A stretch of DNA of 32,842 bases from Rhodococcus sp. (in: high G+C Gram-positive bacteria) (GTDB taxonomy: Bacteria; Actinomycetota; Actinomycetes; Mycobacteriales; Mycobacteriaceae): contig JAAZAD010000335.1 of NCBI GenBank assembly GCA_012514505.1, positions 1 to 32,842 on the forward strand, given 5' to 3'. Below are positions 16,016-23,830 of the stretch, piece by piece. The position numbers and the translations under genes were made by a program. The first letter of the stretch is position 1, and every line of letters begins with the position of its first letter. A model generated the notes under the pieces. It was not told the origin of the DNA and did no database searches. It saw only the letters and a list, made by a program, of their open reading frames with translations.

Positions 16016-16417
16016 CTATACGGGGCGTGCGGGGGCCTGCAGGGTCCGAGTCGTGCGGTGGTGGGTTCGCGCATGCACGTAGACGAAGCCCAGCCACGAG
16101 ACGAGAACCAAGGTGGCTGCGAGCATCTGGACGAGTCCGATCGCGGATTCCGGATAGATGACACCGGTCAGGTAGTGATCGATGAAGCCCGTCGACGGTA
16201 GACTTTCTTGTCCGGCCTGCAGCCGTGCCCAGTTCTCGAGGTGTGTGAGGGGGCAGTCGTAACCGATGATGATGCCGCCGAAGCCCCAGGCAACAGCAGT
16301 GACGTGCACGACGATGGTCCGCGGCAGACGCCACGCGAGGAATCCGCCGAGCACGACGTACAGGATGAACAGCAGATGCATGACCAGCGTCGCGTCGGCG
16401 AGTAGTCGATAGAGCAT
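16016..16417 (-). CDS. DUF2784 family membrane protein
   Basis: This 133-residue protein has three or four membrane helices: about 8-27, 36-52, 82-104 and 103-115. It carries the family signature between helices 2 and 3: GYDCPLTHLENWARLQAG (52-69), with Cys55 and Glu61, preceded by HLLFILYVVLGGFLAW. Function is unknown across the family. AGAGGG lies 7 nt upstream of the ATG at 16417. It is the first gene of a likely two-gene unit with the saccharopine-dehydrogenase-like reductase, which hints at a lipid or membrane context only. Confidence 0.85.
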   Translation of the reverse strand: MLYRLLADATLVMHLLFILYVVLGGFLAWRLPRTIVVHVTAVAWGFGGIIIGYDCPLTHLENWARLQAGQESLPSTGFIDHYLTGVIYPESAIGLVQMLAATLVLVSWLGFVYVHARTHHRTTRTLQAPARPV

Positions 16418-16484
16418 TGCGCTGCCCTCTTCGGGTGGGTGACGAGTAGTGGCCGAGCTACTGCCTTGCTCTCACACTAGTCGT

Positions 16485-17981
16485 TCACCAGGGTGAGGGC
16501 TTGTAGTCCTTCAGGAAGCAGCCATGAAGGTCGACGCCCTGTTCACCCTGCACGATGGGGTCGTATACGCGAGCCGCACCGTCCACGAGATCCAGGGGCG
16601 CGTGGAAGCCCTCGTCGGCGAGACGCATTTTGGTGTGGTGGGGGCGTTCGTCGGTGATCCAGCCGGTGTCGACCGCAGTCATGAGGATGCCGTCGTCGAG
16701 CATCTCCTTGGCGCTGGTGCGCGTCAGCATGTTCAGGGCAGCCTTGGCCATATTGGTGTGTGGATGACCCGGCCCCTTGTAGGCCCGACCGAACTGACCT
16801 TCCATCGCCGACACGTTGACGACGTATTTGCGGCGCGGCGCGGCGGCAGCCATGGCGGGCCGTAGCCGTGAAACGAGGATGAACGGTGCCACCGAGTTGC
16901 AGAGTTGCACCTCGAGGAGCTCCATCGGGTCGACTTCCTCGACCGTCTGCACCCAGCTGTTCGTGTGAGCGATATCGGGCAGCAGCCCGCCGGCATCGAT
17001 GGCGAGGCCCTGTTCGATCCGTTCGGGGGATGCGGACTTCGCCACCATCGCCAAGGAGCTGACAGCCTCGGGTGTCATTGCGGCGTGCTCCATTGCCGAC
17101 GCGTCGGACAGCGAACCGGCAAGTGCCGCCGGATGAGCGTCGCTGGTCTTGCCGAAGCTGAGTACGTCCGGCCGCGGTCCAGACGGCAATGGAGCCCGCT
17201 CTGCCTCTGCGAGTGCGCTGTACGCGCCGGGGGATCGCCGGACGGTCTGCGCCGCATTGTTGATCAGGATGTCGAGTGGCCCCTGTGCGGACACCGAATC
17301 CGCGAGAGCGACGACCTGCGCGGGGTCGCGGAGGTCGATACCGACCACGCGCAGCCGGTGCAGCCACTCACCGCTGTCTTCCATTGCCGAGAAGCGGCGG
17401 ATGGCGTCGTTCGGGAATCGGGTGGTGATGGTGGTGTGCGCGCCGTCGCGCAACAGGCGCAGGGCGATGTACATGCCGATCTTGGCTCGCCCACCCGTGA
17501 GCAGTGCACGACGTCCGGTGAGATCGGTGCGCGCATCTCGTTTGCCGTGACTCATGACGGCACAGTCCGGGCACAGCTGGTGGTAGAACGCATCCACCTG
17601 CGTATAGCGCTGCTTGCAGATGTAACAGGGGCGCGGCCGGATGAGTGTTCCGACGGCGCCGTCGGACTTGGCTTCGAGAAGGATGCCGGCCGTTTCGTCG
17701 TCGATACGGTCGGGGGAGCCGGTCGCGGTGGCTGCGACAACTTTCCGGTCGGCCTCGGATACCGCATTACGTGAGGCCAGGCGCCGACGCTTCTTGAGTT
17801 TCTTGAACAGCTGCCCGACGGCACGCTGCACAGTGACGGAGTCGGGATCGTCGTCGTCGAGGGATGCGGCTTGGTCCAGAACCTTCAGGCAGATCTCGAG
17901 ATCCGCCGGATCGATCCTGTCAGGTGTGTCGACCATCGCCCTGCGAACCAGATCATCCGGTCCGGTTGTGTTCTCTTCCAC
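16485..17981 (-). CDS. Zinc-ribbon/short-chain dehydrogenase fusion
   Basis: This is a 498-residue protein, about twice the usual SDR length. Residues 1-115 are helical and charged. Residues 119-140 form a CxxC-14-CxxC zinc ribbon (C119, C122, C137, C140: CYIC and CPDC). Then comes a Rossmann/SDR domain with TGGRAKIG (162-169), ILINNAAQ (239-245), VNVSAMEG (388-395, Ser391) and TNMAKAALNM (409-418). A canonical YxxxK would have Tyr at 409 before Lys413, but Thr is there, so the classic catalytic Tyr is missing. An insert between 250 and 340 is also atypical. The GTG at 17981 is chosen because AGAGG is 10 nt upstream; a GTG at 17999 would add six residues and has no ribosome site. The substrate is unknown. 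Confidence 0.82.
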   Translation of the reverse strand: MEENTTGPDDLVRRAMVDTPDRIDPADLEICLKVLDQAASLDDDDPDSVTVQRAVGQLFKKLKKRRRLASRNAVSEADRKVVAATATGSPDRIDDETAGILLEAKSDGAVGTLIRPRPCYICKQRYTQVDAFYHQLCPDCAVMSHGKRDARTDLTGRRALLTGGRAKIGMYIALRLLRDGAHTTITTRFPNDAIRRFSAMEDSGEWLHRLRVVGIDLRDPAQVVALADSVSAQGPLDILINNAAQTVRRSPGAYSALAEAERAPLPSGPRPDVLSFGKTSDAHPAALAGSLSDASAMEHAAMTPEAVSSLAMVAKSASPERIEQGLAIDAGGLLPDIAHTNSWVQTVEEVDPMELLEVQLCNSVAPFILVSRLRPAMAAAAPRRKYVVNVSAMEGQFGRAYKGPGHPHTNMAKAALNMLTRTSAKEMLDDGILMTAVDTGWITDERPHHTKMRLADEGFHAPLDLVDGAARVYDPIVQGEQGVDLHGCFLKDYKPSPW

Positions 17982-18004
17982 GCGACTCTTGCCTCTCACG
18001 AAGA

Positions 18005-18032
18005 AAGCCCCGGTTCCTTGGAACCGGGGCTT
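18005..18032 (-). terminator. Terminator of tRNA-Leu
   Basis: AAGCCCCGGTTC (18005-18016), 4-nt loop, GAACCGGGGCTT (18021-18032): a perfect 12-bp stem ending in TTTCTT on the minus strand. It lies 21 nt after the tRNA and just ahead of the SDR gene. Confidence 0.85.
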
Positions 18033-18053
18033 CTCGTCTGTCTCAACTCAGAG

Positions 18054-18139
18054 TGTCCGAGGGGGGACTTGAACCCCCACGTCCGTTAATAGGACACTAG
18101 CACCTCAAGCTAGCGCGTCTGCCATTCCGCCACTCGGAC
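18054..18139 (-). tRNA. tRNA-Leu (anticodon GAG)
   Basis: An 86-nt class II tRNA. The acceptor stem GTCCGAG (18133-18139) pairs with CTCGGAC (18055-18061). The D-arm contains GTGGCGGAATGGCAGAC. The anticodon stem CTAGC/GCTAG encloses TTGAGGT, anticodon GAG. A long variable arm (TGTCCTATTAACGGACG) and the T-arm GGGGGTTCAAGTCCCCC follow, with discriminator A. CCA is not encoded. It is the first transcript in a divergent arrangement with the M20 peptidase gene. Confidence 0.97.
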
Positions 18140-18325
18140 TCGCTTCCGCCACACCAGGCACGGAGCACCGCTTCGCGAACACGTTGTGCCCGTTTCTGTG
18201 GTGCCGCAAAAGACTAACCGATGAATCGCCCCGGCCCAAATCGCCTACTCGCCGCAGGCGGACAGACCCCGGAAAGTATGCGTTCACCTGAGAGTTTCCG
18301 GTTGTGCGGTGGTAGGAACGTGGGT

Positions 18326-19696
18326 GTGACATCAAATGAAGAGAACCCGAATGTGAGCCGCGCAGAGTCCGAGAGCCGCGCAGAATCCGAAATCGTCAGC
18401 CTGGTGAGCTCCCTGATTCGATTCGATACTTCGAACACGGGTGAACTCTCGACCACCAAAGGCGAACGTGAGTGCGCCGAGTGGGTTGCAGCTCAACTGC
18501 AGGAGGTCGGATACGAAACCGAGTACGTCGAATCGGGAGCGCCCGGACGCGGGAACGTATTCGCGAGGCTCAAAGGTGCCGACAGCAGTCGTGGCGCGCT
18601 GATGCTGCACGGGCATCTCGACGTCGTGCCGGCCGAACCGGCCGACTGGCGGGTGCATCCGTTCTCCGGTGCCGTCGAGGACGGCTATGTCTGGGGGCGC
18701 GGCGCCATCGACATGAAGGACATGGTGGGCATGATTTTGGCGCTCGCCCGTCAGCTCCAGGTCGAAGGCACGGTTCCGCCGCGCGATCTGGTGTTCGCGT
18801 TCCTGGCCGACGAGGAAGCGGGCGGCAAGTTCGGGAGCCAATGGCTGGTCGAGAATCGCCCCGACCTCTTCGACGGCGTCACCGAAGCAGTGGGGGAGGT
18901 TGGCGGGTTCTCGCTGACCGTGCCCACACCCGACGGCGGTGAGCGCCGTCTGTATCTGGTCGAGACCGCGGAAAAGGGGCTCGGCTGGATGCGCCTGACC
19001 GCGAAGGGACGTGCAGGACACGGGTCGTTCCTACATGAGGACAACGCGGTGACCATCCTGTCCCAGGCAGTCTCGCGCCTGGGTACCCACCGCTTCCCCC
19101 TGGTGGTGCCGGATTCTGTGGCGGAGTTCCTGAGGGGTGTGGGGGAGGCGACGGGGCTGGACTTCGGCCCGGACTCCCCGGATCTCGACGGGACGCTGGC
19201 CAAGCTCGGAAGCATCGCCAACATCATCGGGGCAACGCTGCGTGACACGGTGAATCCGACGATGCTCGATGCGGGTTACAAGGCCAACGTCATCCCGCAG
19301 ACTGCGCAGGCCGTCGTCGACTGCCGCATTCTTCCCGGACGTCTCGCGGAGTTCGAGAAGACGGTGGACGAACTCATCGGTCCGAACGTCACGCGCGAAT
19401 GGATCACCAAACTCGATTCCTACGAGACCACCTTCGACGGCCACCTGGTCGACGCGATGAACGAGGCCGTCCTCGCCAATGACAGCGCGGCCCGAACGGT
19501 TCCGTACATGCTGTCCGGCGGCACGGATGCGAAGGCGTTCGCGAAGCTTGGTGTTCGCTGCTTCGGGTTCGCACCGCTGCAACTGCCTGCCGACCTCGAC
19601 TTCAGCGCCTTGTTTCACGGTGTCGACGAGCGAGTTCCCGTCGACGCACTAAAGTTCGGGACACGCGTGCTCGAGCACTTCCTACTGCACAGCTGA
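18326..19696 (+). CDS. M20/M25/M40 family metallopeptidase
   Basis: This 456-residue peptidase or amidohydrolase of the ArgE/DapE/CPG2 group is Rv2141c-like by size and place. Dizinc-site motifs are present: LHGHLDVVP (95-102: His97, Asp99), WGRGAIDMKDMVG (123-135: Asp129) and FLADEEAGG (159-167: Glu163/Glu164). The dimerisation domain contains RAGHGSFLHEDNA, and the last ligand is in LFHGVDERVP. It cleaves an amide bond of a small N-acylated or dipeptide substrate that cannot be named here. I chose GTG 18326 (AGGA at 18314-18317); the frame stays open to 18221 but without homology. Residues 11-22 are SRAESE twice, from an 18-bp tandem repeat at 18356-18391 (16 of 18 bases identical). Confidence 0.93.
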   Translation: MTSNEENPNVSRAESESRAESEIVSLVSSLIRFDTSNTGELSTTKGERECAEWVAAQLQEVGYETEYVESGAPGRGNVFARLKGADSSRGALMLHGHLDVVPAEPADWRVHPFSGAVEDGYVWGRGAIDMKDMVGMILALARQLQVEGTVPPRDLVFAFLADEEAGGKFGSQWLVENRPDLFDGVTEAVGEVGGFSLTVPTPDGGERRLYLVETAEKGLGWMRLTAKGRAGHGSFLHEDNAVTILSQAVSRLGTHRFPLVVPDSVAEFLRGVGEATGLDFGPDSPDLDGTLAKLGSIANIIGATLRDTVNPTMLDAGYKANVIPQTAQAVVDCRILPGRLAEFEKTVDELIGPNVTREWITKLDSYETTFDGHLVDAMNEAVLANDSAARTVPYMLSGGTDAKAFAKLGVRCFGFAPLQLPADLDFSALFHGVDERVPVDALKFGTRVLEHFLLHS

Positions 19697-19741
19697 CTCA
19701 TCTCGACAGAGGTGGACGGAACAACGACAGAGAGGAACGGT

Positions 19742-20272
19742 ATGCCCCACGATCCGTACGAAGACCTCCCGAAGCTGCCCAGCTTCGAACTGACCTCGGA
19801 GGACATCACCGACGGGCAGCCCCTGAAGATGGAGCAGGTCAGCGGAATCTTCGGTGCCGGTGGTCACGACAACTCTCCGCAACTGTCGTGGTCGGGATTT
19901 CCGGACGAGACCAAGAGTTTCGTCGTCACGATGTTCGACCCGGACGCACCGACCGCGTCGGGCTTCTGGCACTGGGCGGTGGCGAATATTCCGGCCGCGA
20001 CCACGTCACTCGTGGTCGGTGCCGGTGACGACGCCGGTACAGGTATTCCGCACCCTGCCATCACGTTGAAGAACGACGGCGGACTGCACCGCTTCCTCGG
20101 CGCCGCGCCGCCCGTCGGGCACGGGCCGCACCGCTACATCGTGGCTGTGCATGCGGTCGACGTCGACATCATCTCCGGCGTGACCACGGACTCGACTCCG
20201 GCGTTCCTCGGATTCAACCTGTTCTCGCACGCGATCGCGCGCGCCACGATCACGGGAACCTACGAGCACTAG
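19742..20272 (+). CDS. YbhB/YbcL family Raf-kinase-inhibitor-like (PEBP) protein
   Basis: This 176-residue phosphatidylethanolamine-binding-fold protein is the same length as Rv2140c. The ligand-pocket motifs are [10 protein letters not shown] (45-54), [22 protein letters not shown] (63-84) with the DPD and the His77, and [13 protein letters not shown] (about 127-139). It is cytosolic, without a signal peptide. Bacterial members bind small anions or lipid head groups, and their role is not settled. The ATG at 19742 has AGAGGA 5 nt upstream; the frame extends to a GTG at 19712 without support. It follows the M20 gene by 45 nt and is probably co-transcribed, then meets a bidirectional terminator. 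Confidence 0.94.
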   Translation: MPHDPYEDLPKLPSFELTSEDITDGQPLKMEQVSGIFGAGGHDNSPQLSWSGFPDETKSFVVTMFDPDAPTASGFWHWAVANIPAATTSLVVGAGDDAGTGIPHPAITLKNDGGLHRFLGAAPPVGHGPHRYIVAVHAVDVDIISGVTTDSTPAFLGFNLFSHAIARATITGTYEH

Positions 20273-20283
20273 ACGTCACAGGC

Positions 20284-20317
20284 AAGGGCGGGTCCGGCGT
20301 GCCGCCGACCCGCCCTT
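20284..20317. terminator. Bidirectional terminator PEBP/pyrD
   Basis: AAGGGCGGGTC (20284-20294), 12-nt loop, GACCCGCCCTT (20307-20317), then CTCTAT. A perfect 11-bp stem lies exactly between the convergent PEBP and pyrD stops. It serves both strands. Confidence 0.88.
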
Positions 20318-20319
20318 CT

Positions 20320-21390
20320 CTATGCGGTGACGCCGGTGCCCACCGCTTCGGAGATCGAGGAGTAGCCGGCGTCGCGAACCTTGCGGGCCAGCCCCTTGTG
20401 AATGCTCCGGGTCCAGAACGGTCCGCCGTAGATGAATCCGGTGTAGCCCTGGAGCAGCGAAGCGCCGGCCAGAATGCGCTCCCACGCCTGGTCGACGGTT
20501 TCGATTCCACCAACCGACACGAGCGCCATTCGATCGCCGACGCGTGCGCGGAGAAGACGAAGAACCTCGAGCGACCTGTCGGCGACCGGTGCGCCGGACA
20601 CTCCGCCCGGCCCGATCGACGCGACGTCGGGTTGCGGGGTGACCAGTCCGTCCCGTCGGATCGTAGTGTTCGTGGCCACGATGCCGGACAGTCCGAGTTC
20701 GAGGGCAAGATCGGCAACGGACGCGATGTCGTCGTCGGACAGATCCGGGGCGATCTTGACGAGTACGGGAACGTTGACCGTATCGAGCACTGTCTGCAGA
20801 AGCGGCCGCAACGAAGACACTGCCTGGAGGTCACGGAGACCCGGGGTGTTGGGGGAACTGACGTTCACGACCACGAAATCGGCGAGTGGACCCAGCAGTC
20901 TGGCGCTCTGCCGGTAGTCGTCGGCGGCGTCCTCGACTGCCACGACCTTCGTCTTGCCGATATTCGCTCCGATGGGCACACCGCTTCGACGTTGCCGGAG
21001 AAAATTGGCGGCGTGACCGGCACCGTGGTTGTTGAACCCCATGCGATTGACGAGTGCTCGGTCTTCGGGCAGGCGGAACAAACGCGGTGCCGGGTTGCCG
21101 GGCTGTGCCTGCGCCGTCACGGTGCCGACTTCTGCGAAGCCGAATCCCATCGGGCCCCACGAATCGACGCCGGTGGCGTCCTTGTCGAAGCCTGCCGCCA
21201 AACCCAGGGGTGCAGGAAACTCCACGCCGAACACCGTCGACCTCAGTGCGGGGTCGTCGACCGCCAGAATCTTCGTGGCCAGCAGCCGCAGTGGTGCCAC
21301 GCGTCCGACGAGGCGCAGAGCCGTGAACACCAGATGGTGGATGCGTTCTGGTGGAACGAGGAACATCAAGCGCAAGAGCAGTCGATACAC
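20320..21390 (-). CDS. pyrD: Dihydroorotate dehydrogenase (quinone), class 2
   Basis: The FMN enzyme oxidises dihydroorotate to orotate at the membrane with quinone as acceptor, in pyrimidine synthesis. The product has 356 residues. The N-terminal membrane-associating helices (1-40: [20 protein letters not shown]) mark class 2. FMN and substrate motifs are [14 protein letters not shown] (61-74), [43 protein letters not shown] (174-186, catalytic Ser), NTTIRR and [15 protein letters not shown] near the end. GTG at 21390 has GGGAG about 6 nt upstream; the frame extends to 21456 without support. The upstream lipoprotein gene is 99 nt away on the same strand. TTGCTC-N18-CATCAT in that gap is a weak promoter candidate. 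Confidence 0.97.
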   Translation of the reverse strand: MYRLLLRLMFLVPPERIHHLVFTALRLVGRVAPLRLLATKILAVDDPALRSTVFGVEFPAPLGLAAGFDKDATGVDSWGPMGFGFAEVGTVTAQAQPGNPAPRLFRLPEDRALVNRMGFNNHGAGHAANFLRQRRSGVPIGANIGKTKVVAVEDAADDYRQSARLLGPLADFVVVNVSSPNTPGLRDLQAVSSLRPLLQTVLDTVNVPVLVKIAPDLSDDDIASVADLALELGLSGIVATNTTIRRDGLVTPQPDVASIGPGGVSGAPVADRSLEVLRLLRARVGDRMALVSVGGIETVDQAWERILAGASLLQGYTGFIYGGPFWTRSIHKGLARKVRDAGYSSISEAVGTGVTA

Positions 21391-21489
21391 GTGGTTCTCC
21401 CTGTATTCCCGTATTCGGAACATGATGCGTGGTCTGACGCCGTTCGAGCAAAACATGGCGGATGGGGCGCGGAACTCTGCGCGGTGTTG

Positions 21490-22500
21490 TCAGTTCTGCG
21501 CACGGGTCGGTATCCGTTGTAGTCCCGCTCCTGTCGCGGACCCGACGTACAGGTTGCCGGTGTCGGAGTCGACGGCCAGAGAGTTGGGTTGGTGGACGGT
21601 GGGGAAACGTGCGATTTCGACGCCGACACCGGTCGACAGATCGAATCCGACGACTTCGTTGGTGCCCGTCAGGGTCACCCAGGCGGTGTTCGCACCTTCG
21701 TCGTAGGCAAGGCCGACGGGCGCCGGACCGACGGGGAAGCGTTGGCGCAGAACCAGCGGATCGGTGCTGTAGACCAACATTTCGTCTCCGGGCGTGTCCG
21801 TGATCAGGATCCGACCGAAGGGATCCGTCGTCAGTCGGCTCGCTCCTTCACCCACCCGCAGTGCCATGCCGAGTGACGAGTCGTCGAGGTAGATCTCGGT
21901 GACGGACGTCTGCTTTCGATCGAGCGCTGTGAGCGTGTCTCCGACGACTGCCAATGCATCCACCGATGCGAGCCCGGTCACGGTCTGGACCGCGTCTGCT
22001 TCCGGATCGACGATGTGAATCTCACCACTGTCCGTTCCGGTGGCGATTCGGCCGTCCGGCAGGCGTGCTGCGGAGAGCACAGTGCCTTCGACAGGTATCG
22101 GCGTCACTTCGCCCGAACGCAGATCGAGTGATCCGACCTGCTCGTCCATCGCCAGCAGTGCTGTTCCGTCACCGAGGGGAACAACCTTGTGAACTGGCGT
22201 GTCCACCTCGATGGCGCGCGGTGGTGCGGCGGGATCGTCGGCATTCGACAGCAACACCTTCCGGCCGTCGTCGCCCGTGACGATCACGGTTCGTGTGTTC
22301 GGATCGAAGGTGGCGGAATCGATCGACAAACCAAGGGATTGCACCGTTCCCGCAGGGTCGGAGGATGAAGGTGGTGAGTCTGCCGGAGTTGCTCGTTCGA
22401 TCGTCGAGATGTCGTTCTGGTCGTCGCCCGAAGAGCATCCAGTCAGGAGAAGAGCAGCGCCGACGAGCGCAGCCGTCACGCGTAGTCCCGGACGTTGCAT
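21490..22500 (-). CDS. Beta-propeller lipoprotein (LppL-like)
   Basis: This 336-residue protein has a lipoprotein signal peptide (1-22, ending LLLTGCSS with the lipidated Cys22). A Ser/Pro/Asp-rich linker (about 25-55) precedes repeated four-strand blades typical of YncE/NHL propellers. Blade motifs recur about every 40 residues, such as VHKVVPLGDGTALLAM, SAARLPDGRIATGT, VDALAVVGDTLTAL, GLAYDEGANTAWVTLTGTNE and SLAVDSDTGNLYVGS. It is anchored on the outer face of the cytoplasmic membrane. Its place beside pyrD matches LppL (Rv2138) of M. tuberculosis; the function is unknown. GAGGGAG stands 6 nt upstream of the ATG at 22500. Confidence 0.88.
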   Translation of the reverse strand: MQRPGLRVTAALVGAALLLTGCSSGDDQNDISTIERATPADSPPSSSDPAGTVQSLGLSIDSATFDPNTRTVIVTGDDGRKVLLSNADDPAAPPRAIEVDTPVHKVVPLGDGTALLAMDEQVGSLDLRSGEVTPIPVEGTVLSAARLPDGRIATGTDSGEIHIVDPEADAVQTVTGLASVDALAVVGDTLTALDRKQTSVTEIYLDDSSLGMALRVGEGASRLTTDPFGRILITDTPGDEMLVYSTDPLVLRQRFPVGPAPVGLAYDEGANTAWVTLTGTNEVVGFDLSTGVGVEIARFPTVHQPNSLAVDSDTGNLYVGSATGAGLQRIPTRAQN

Positions 22501-22649
22501 GCAGTGCTCCCTCGGATTTTGCCGGTTTCGTGGCAGTGTCGGGCGTGGTGCGTCTATTCTTCGACCCCAACAGCATCCCTGATCGGCCGGATGCGGATGC
22601 AGGCGCCTCGGGTTCGGCCCATAAAGACGGGGTCACGGAAGGAGAGAGC

Positions 22650-22931
22650 GTGGAACGGTTCGGCTCGCGATTCACACTCGATTACATCGCCACAGGTGTA
22701 CACGCGCACGGCTTCGGTATGACCGACGGGGGCAATCCGTATTCGTTTCGGGTACGGGGACGCTCCGTGGAGGTCGAAATCTATCGGGAGGGTCCGGAGA
22801 CGGCGGTGCCCGGCTTGGAGGACGTCATAGCGTCGGTACGCCGCTCGGTGACCGAAATCGATCTGTCCGACGAACGCAGCATTGGTGCCGTGGTCCGCGA
22901 TGCCGTGTCCGATCACGAGTTGGCGCTGTGA
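22650..22931 (+). CDS. Small conserved actinobacterial protein (DUF5703/Rv2137c-like)
   Basis: This 93-residue acidic protein begins VERFGSRFTLDYIATGVHAH and continues with a compact alpha/beta domain (SFRVRGRSVEVEIYREG, then helical GLEDVIASVRRSV). I recognise it only as the small gene found between lppL and uppP in mycobacteria. The start is uncertain: GTG 22650 has the excellent AAGGAG (22639-22644) at 5 nt. The frame is open further up, with a GTG pair at 22545/22548 giving 35 more residues but no ribosome site. TATTCT at 22555-22560 could be a -10 lying downstream of that longer start, which also favours 22650. The 3' end overlaps the convergent hmuV gene by 19 bp. Confidence 0.7.
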   Translation: MERFGSRFTLDYIATGVHAHGFGMTDGGNPYSFRVRGRSVEVEIYREGPETAVPGLEDVIASVRRSVTEIDLSDERSIGAVVRDAVSDHELAL

Positions 22932-23830
22932 TCTGAGCGCCTCTGCCCGCTGCGTTTGGGGAGGACGAGTGTCGCGCCGGTCCGCGGATGCTCGAGTACC
23001 TCGACCGGGTGGCCGTACACCCGGGTGAGTAGATCCTCCGTGAGGATGTCTGCCGGTGGCCCGTCTGCCGCGACACGCCCCTCGTCGAGTACGACGATGC
23101 GGTCGGCGTAGGCGGCCGCCAGCGCCAGGTCGTGGAGCACCACGACGACGGCCTTGCCGTGTGTGGCGCGATCTCGAGCGACTCGCATGACAGTTTCCTG
23201 GTGTCCGAGATCGAGTGCGGCGGTGGGCTCGTCGAGCAGAATCGTCTCGGTGTCCTGTGCGAGTACGCGGGCCAACGCAACCCGGGCACGTTCACCACCG
23301 GACAGCGCGGTGAACGGTCTGTCGCTGAACTGGAGAACGTCACAGAGGTTCATGACGTCCTCGACTACGGCGGTGTCGTCGTCGGCCAGTCGCGTGCGCG
23401 CCCAGGGGGAGCGACCCATGGTCACGACCTGGCGCGCCGTGAACGAGAACCCGACGGTGTGTTGTTGGGGGAGTACCGACCGCCGTTGTGCCATGTCGTG
23501 ATGCGTCCACTCGGACAGCGGTCGTCCTGCGAGTTCGACGCGTCCGGCGCTGACAGGCTGATCCCCGGCGAGTGCCGCCAGCAATGTCGACTTGCCCGCG
23601 CCGTTGGGGCCGACCAGGACGAGCACCTCACCGGTGCGTACGTCCACCGACAGGTCGTGCAGGATGCGCCGGGATCCCCGTTCCACGTCGATGCCGGTGG
23701 ACCTGATCGTCACTGCACCCGCATCGGTGGGTGCGGGAACGTCCCCGCGATGCCGTGTCGGCAGCAGACGCCGTGCCGACAGCAAGCGTCCGGCGCGACT
23801 CAACGATTCGCGTAGAGGTTTGGCCGTCAT
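22913..23830 (-). CDS. hmuV: Haem ABC transporter ATP-binding protein
   Basis: This 305-residue ATPase drives haem uptake through HmuU. It has Walker A GPNGAGKST (74-82), Q-loop QQH (122-124), signature LSGGERARVALAR (176-188), Walker B ILLDEP (197-202) and the switch His233 (VLHDLA). The first 40 residues (Arg-rich, RRLLPTRHRGDVPAPTDAG) are an extension ahead of the usual ABC start. The ATG at 23830 overlaps the hmuU stop (ATGA). The same frame runs open to 24790 inside hmuU and must not be taken as a 625-residue protein. It is the last gene of hmuO-hmuT-hmuU-hmuV. Its 3' end overlaps the convergent small gene by 19 bp, with no hairpin between. Confidence 0.95.
   Translation of the reverse strand: MTAKPLRESLSRAGRLLSARRLLPTRHRGDVPAPTDAGAVTIRSTGIDVERGSRRILHDLSVDVRTGEVLVLVGPNGAGKSTLLAALAGDQPVSAGRVELAGRPLSEWTHHDMAQRRSVLPQQHTVGFSFTARQVVTMGRSPWARTRLADDDTAVVEDVMNLCDVLQFSDRPFTALSGGERARVALARVLAQDTETILLDEPTAALDLGHQETVMRVARDRATHGKAVVVVLHDLALAAAYADRIVVLDEGRVAADGPPADILTEDLLTRVYGHPVEVLEHPRTGATLVLPKRSGQRRSDHSANS

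Noticed and set aside
18140..18325. Possible tRNA-Leu promoter TTGCGG-N17-CAACGT on the minus strand
   Set aside because: The -35 and -10 each match only partly and the distance to the tRNA is uncertain. A promoter must exist in this divergent gap but I cannot place it with confidence.
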